A stretch of 6,647 bases of DNA from assembly GCA_012799075.1 (NCBI GenBank), contig JAAZLZ010000256.1:1-6647 (forward strand), in the 5' to 3' direction. How positions within the stretch are numbered: the first letter of the stretch is position 1; the number at the start of each line of letters is the position of its first letter. This stretch comes from Bacillota bacterium. Lineage in GTDB: Bacteria; Bacillota; Limnochordia; JAAZLZ01. A model generated the notes under the pieces. The model had not been told where the DNA came from and did not search any database. It saw only the letters and a program-made list of their open reading frames with translations. Positions 5,849 to 6,647 of this stretch are shown piece by piece. A program made the translations under genes and the position numbers.

Positions 5849-6553
5849 CAATGGGTCAAGGCCTTCTTCTTTGATCAGGCGGGCTTTGGGAAGGAGGTAG
5901 TCTACTCCCCGCCGACGGGCGGTATCGATCAAGGCCTGGGCAAGGGCATCCTCCACCCCCTCCAAGGGGGCAAGCCGTTGGTAATGGTCGATGAGGAAGC
6001 GGCAGAGGAGGATTTTCTCCCGGGTGAACATGGGATCGGTGCTCAAGATGGAGCAGGTGATTTCACCTATGTCCTCCGCCGGGTCCCCCGGCCTGCTTTC
6101 CTCAAAATCGATGCCCCAGAGGCCCTCTGGCTGCCAGATGAAGTTCCGCAGGATGGAGTCGCCCTTGAGGAGGACCTTCCCGTCGGTTTGGGCAAAGGCC
6201 CGGTGAAAAGCCGCGTACCATTCGGCCAGGCTCCTGGCCAGCTTGGGGGAAGGCCGTTCATTCAAGAGATCACATAGATTCTCACCCGGGATGTATTCCA
6301 TCAGGATGGCTCTGCCCGGCCAAAGGTCCAAGGGCCGGGGCACCCCTAGCCCTTGTCCATGGGCCTTGGTCAGGATGGAAAACTCCCGGTTGGCCTCCCC
6401 TTGGGGGCGAAACCATTTCAAGATGCAAAGGCATCCCCCGCGCCGGGCCTTGTAGACCCGGTTCTTCTTGCTGTAAAGGAGACCCTCCAAGGAGAGCCCC
6501 CATTGGCGGCAGAGGATCGATAGGCTTTCCATGCCTGATGGCTTCGGCACCAA
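5828..6553 (-). CDS. Small kinase-fold protein (RIO/aminoglycoside-phosphotransferase/CotS-like), substrate unknown
   Basis: 241 aa. Kinase-fold landmarks are visible in order: a beta-strand lysine in CILKWF (K46), candidate helix-C glutamates E53/E57, the hinge LMEYIPGENL (84-93), a catalytic loop LLKGDSILRNFIW (128-140) with D132 and N137, the metal-binding DFE (149-151), and GDPAEDIGE (156-164), like the GDPAxDL stretch of phosphotransferases. The position before GD is Lys (K130), where APH-type enzymes usually have His. The protein is short and all-cytoplasmic, with no membrane segment. It could phosphorylate a small molecule, sugar, lipid or protein; the sequence does not tell. The start is a TTG at 6553, chosen because AAGGGAAAG lies upstream; an ATG at 6532 (residue 8) is the alternative, with a poor Shine-Dalgarno. 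It converges on the ECF operon and need not share its function. It follows a partial gene on the same strand by 18 bases. Confidence 0.72.
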   Translation of the reverse strand: MVPKPSGMESLSILCRQWGLSLEGLLYSKKNRVYKARRGGCLCILKWFRPQGEANREFSILTKAHGQGLGVPRPLDLWPGRAILMEYIPGENLCDLLNERPSPKLARSLAEWYAAFHRAFAQTDGKVLLKGDSILRNFIWQPEGLWGIDFEESRPGDPAEDIGEITCSILSTDPMFTREKILLCRFLIDHYQRLAPLEGVEDALAQALIDTARRRGVDYLLPKARLIKEEGLDPLSAEDES

Positions 6554-6571
6554 CGGCTGCTTTCCCTTGGA

Positions 6572-6647
6572 CTACCTGACCCAGAGATTAAGGTCCTGAA
6601 AGTTGCCGCTGATGTTGCACTGGTTGATGAGCCTGCCCCGGTACCGA
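6572..6647 (-). CDS. 3' end of a gene running in from the right edge, unknown product (partial)
   Basis: Reading the minus strand gives 24 complete codons and a TAG at 6574-6572. They include QCNISGNFQDLNLWVR at the C-terminus. Third positions are almost all G or C (21 of 24), matching strong coding bias, while the opposite strand in the same stretch shows mixed third positions. The stop lies 18 bases upstream of the kinase TTG, which suggests a two-gene operon. I do not recognise the family from so short a tail. Confidence 0.5.
   Translation of the reverse strand, partial: RYRGRLINQCNISGNFQDLNLWVR

Noticed and set aside
5956..5970. CCCCCT-CCA-AGGGGG hairpin beyond the ecfT stop
   Set aside because: It has only a three-base loop and no T tract on either strand, and it lies within the kinase-like coding region, so it is not a credible terminator.
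6539..6647. Plus-strand open frame at the right edge
   Set aside because: It has no start codon with a ribosome-binding site and mixed third positions; the minus strand over the same bases has strong G/C third-position bias and ends just before the kinase-like gene.

Overview
The window looks like part of a GC-rich, Gram-positive-type genome, most likely an anaerobic member of the Firmicutes/Clostridia. The basis is strong purine-rich ribosome-binding sites, TTG starts, tightly packed genes, and an energy-coupling factor (ECF) importer of the YkoE/YkoD/YkoC style with a fused double ATPase. The genus cannot be read from this sequence.

Layout. Positions 1-154 are a non-coding leader: two or three predicted hairpins followed by a convincing intrinsic terminator (71-103), placed upstream of a five-gene plus-strand operon. 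Gene 1 (155-1132) encodes a secreted protein made of two domains resembling the sulfite-oxidase (Oxidored_molyb) fold. Gene 2 (1157-2632) encodes a secreted metallophosphoesterase with a third such domain at its C-terminus. Gene 3 (2629-3639) encodes a YkoE-like six-helix ECF substrate-binding subunit, extended by a seventh helix and a fourth such domain. Gene 4 (3642-5096) is a double ABC ATPase (EcfA-EcfA'). Gene 5 (5084-5848) is the EcfT transmembrane coupling protein. Gene junctions are 24 bp, a 4-bp overlap, 2 bp and a 13-bp overlap, which indicates one translationally coupled transcript.

On the minus strand, converging on the operon and overlapping the end of ecfT by 21 bp, lies a small protein-kinase-like/aminoglycoside-phosphotransferase-like gene (5828-6553). 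Just upstream of it on the same strand is the 3' end of another gene (6572-6647).

How the genes may work together (inference). ECF importers normally bind their ligand directly with the membrane S subunit and use no periplasmic-type binding protein. Here three consecutive products together carry four copies of one extracytoplasmic domain type, each with a DGY motif, and three of the four clearly lack a cysteine where molybdopterin enzymes have the Mo ligand. I read this as a possible accessory ligand-capture module, with a surface phosphatase that could dephosphorylate a vitamin- or cofactor-like compound (thiamin precursor or pterin type) before ECF uptake. The substrate is not determined by the sequence.
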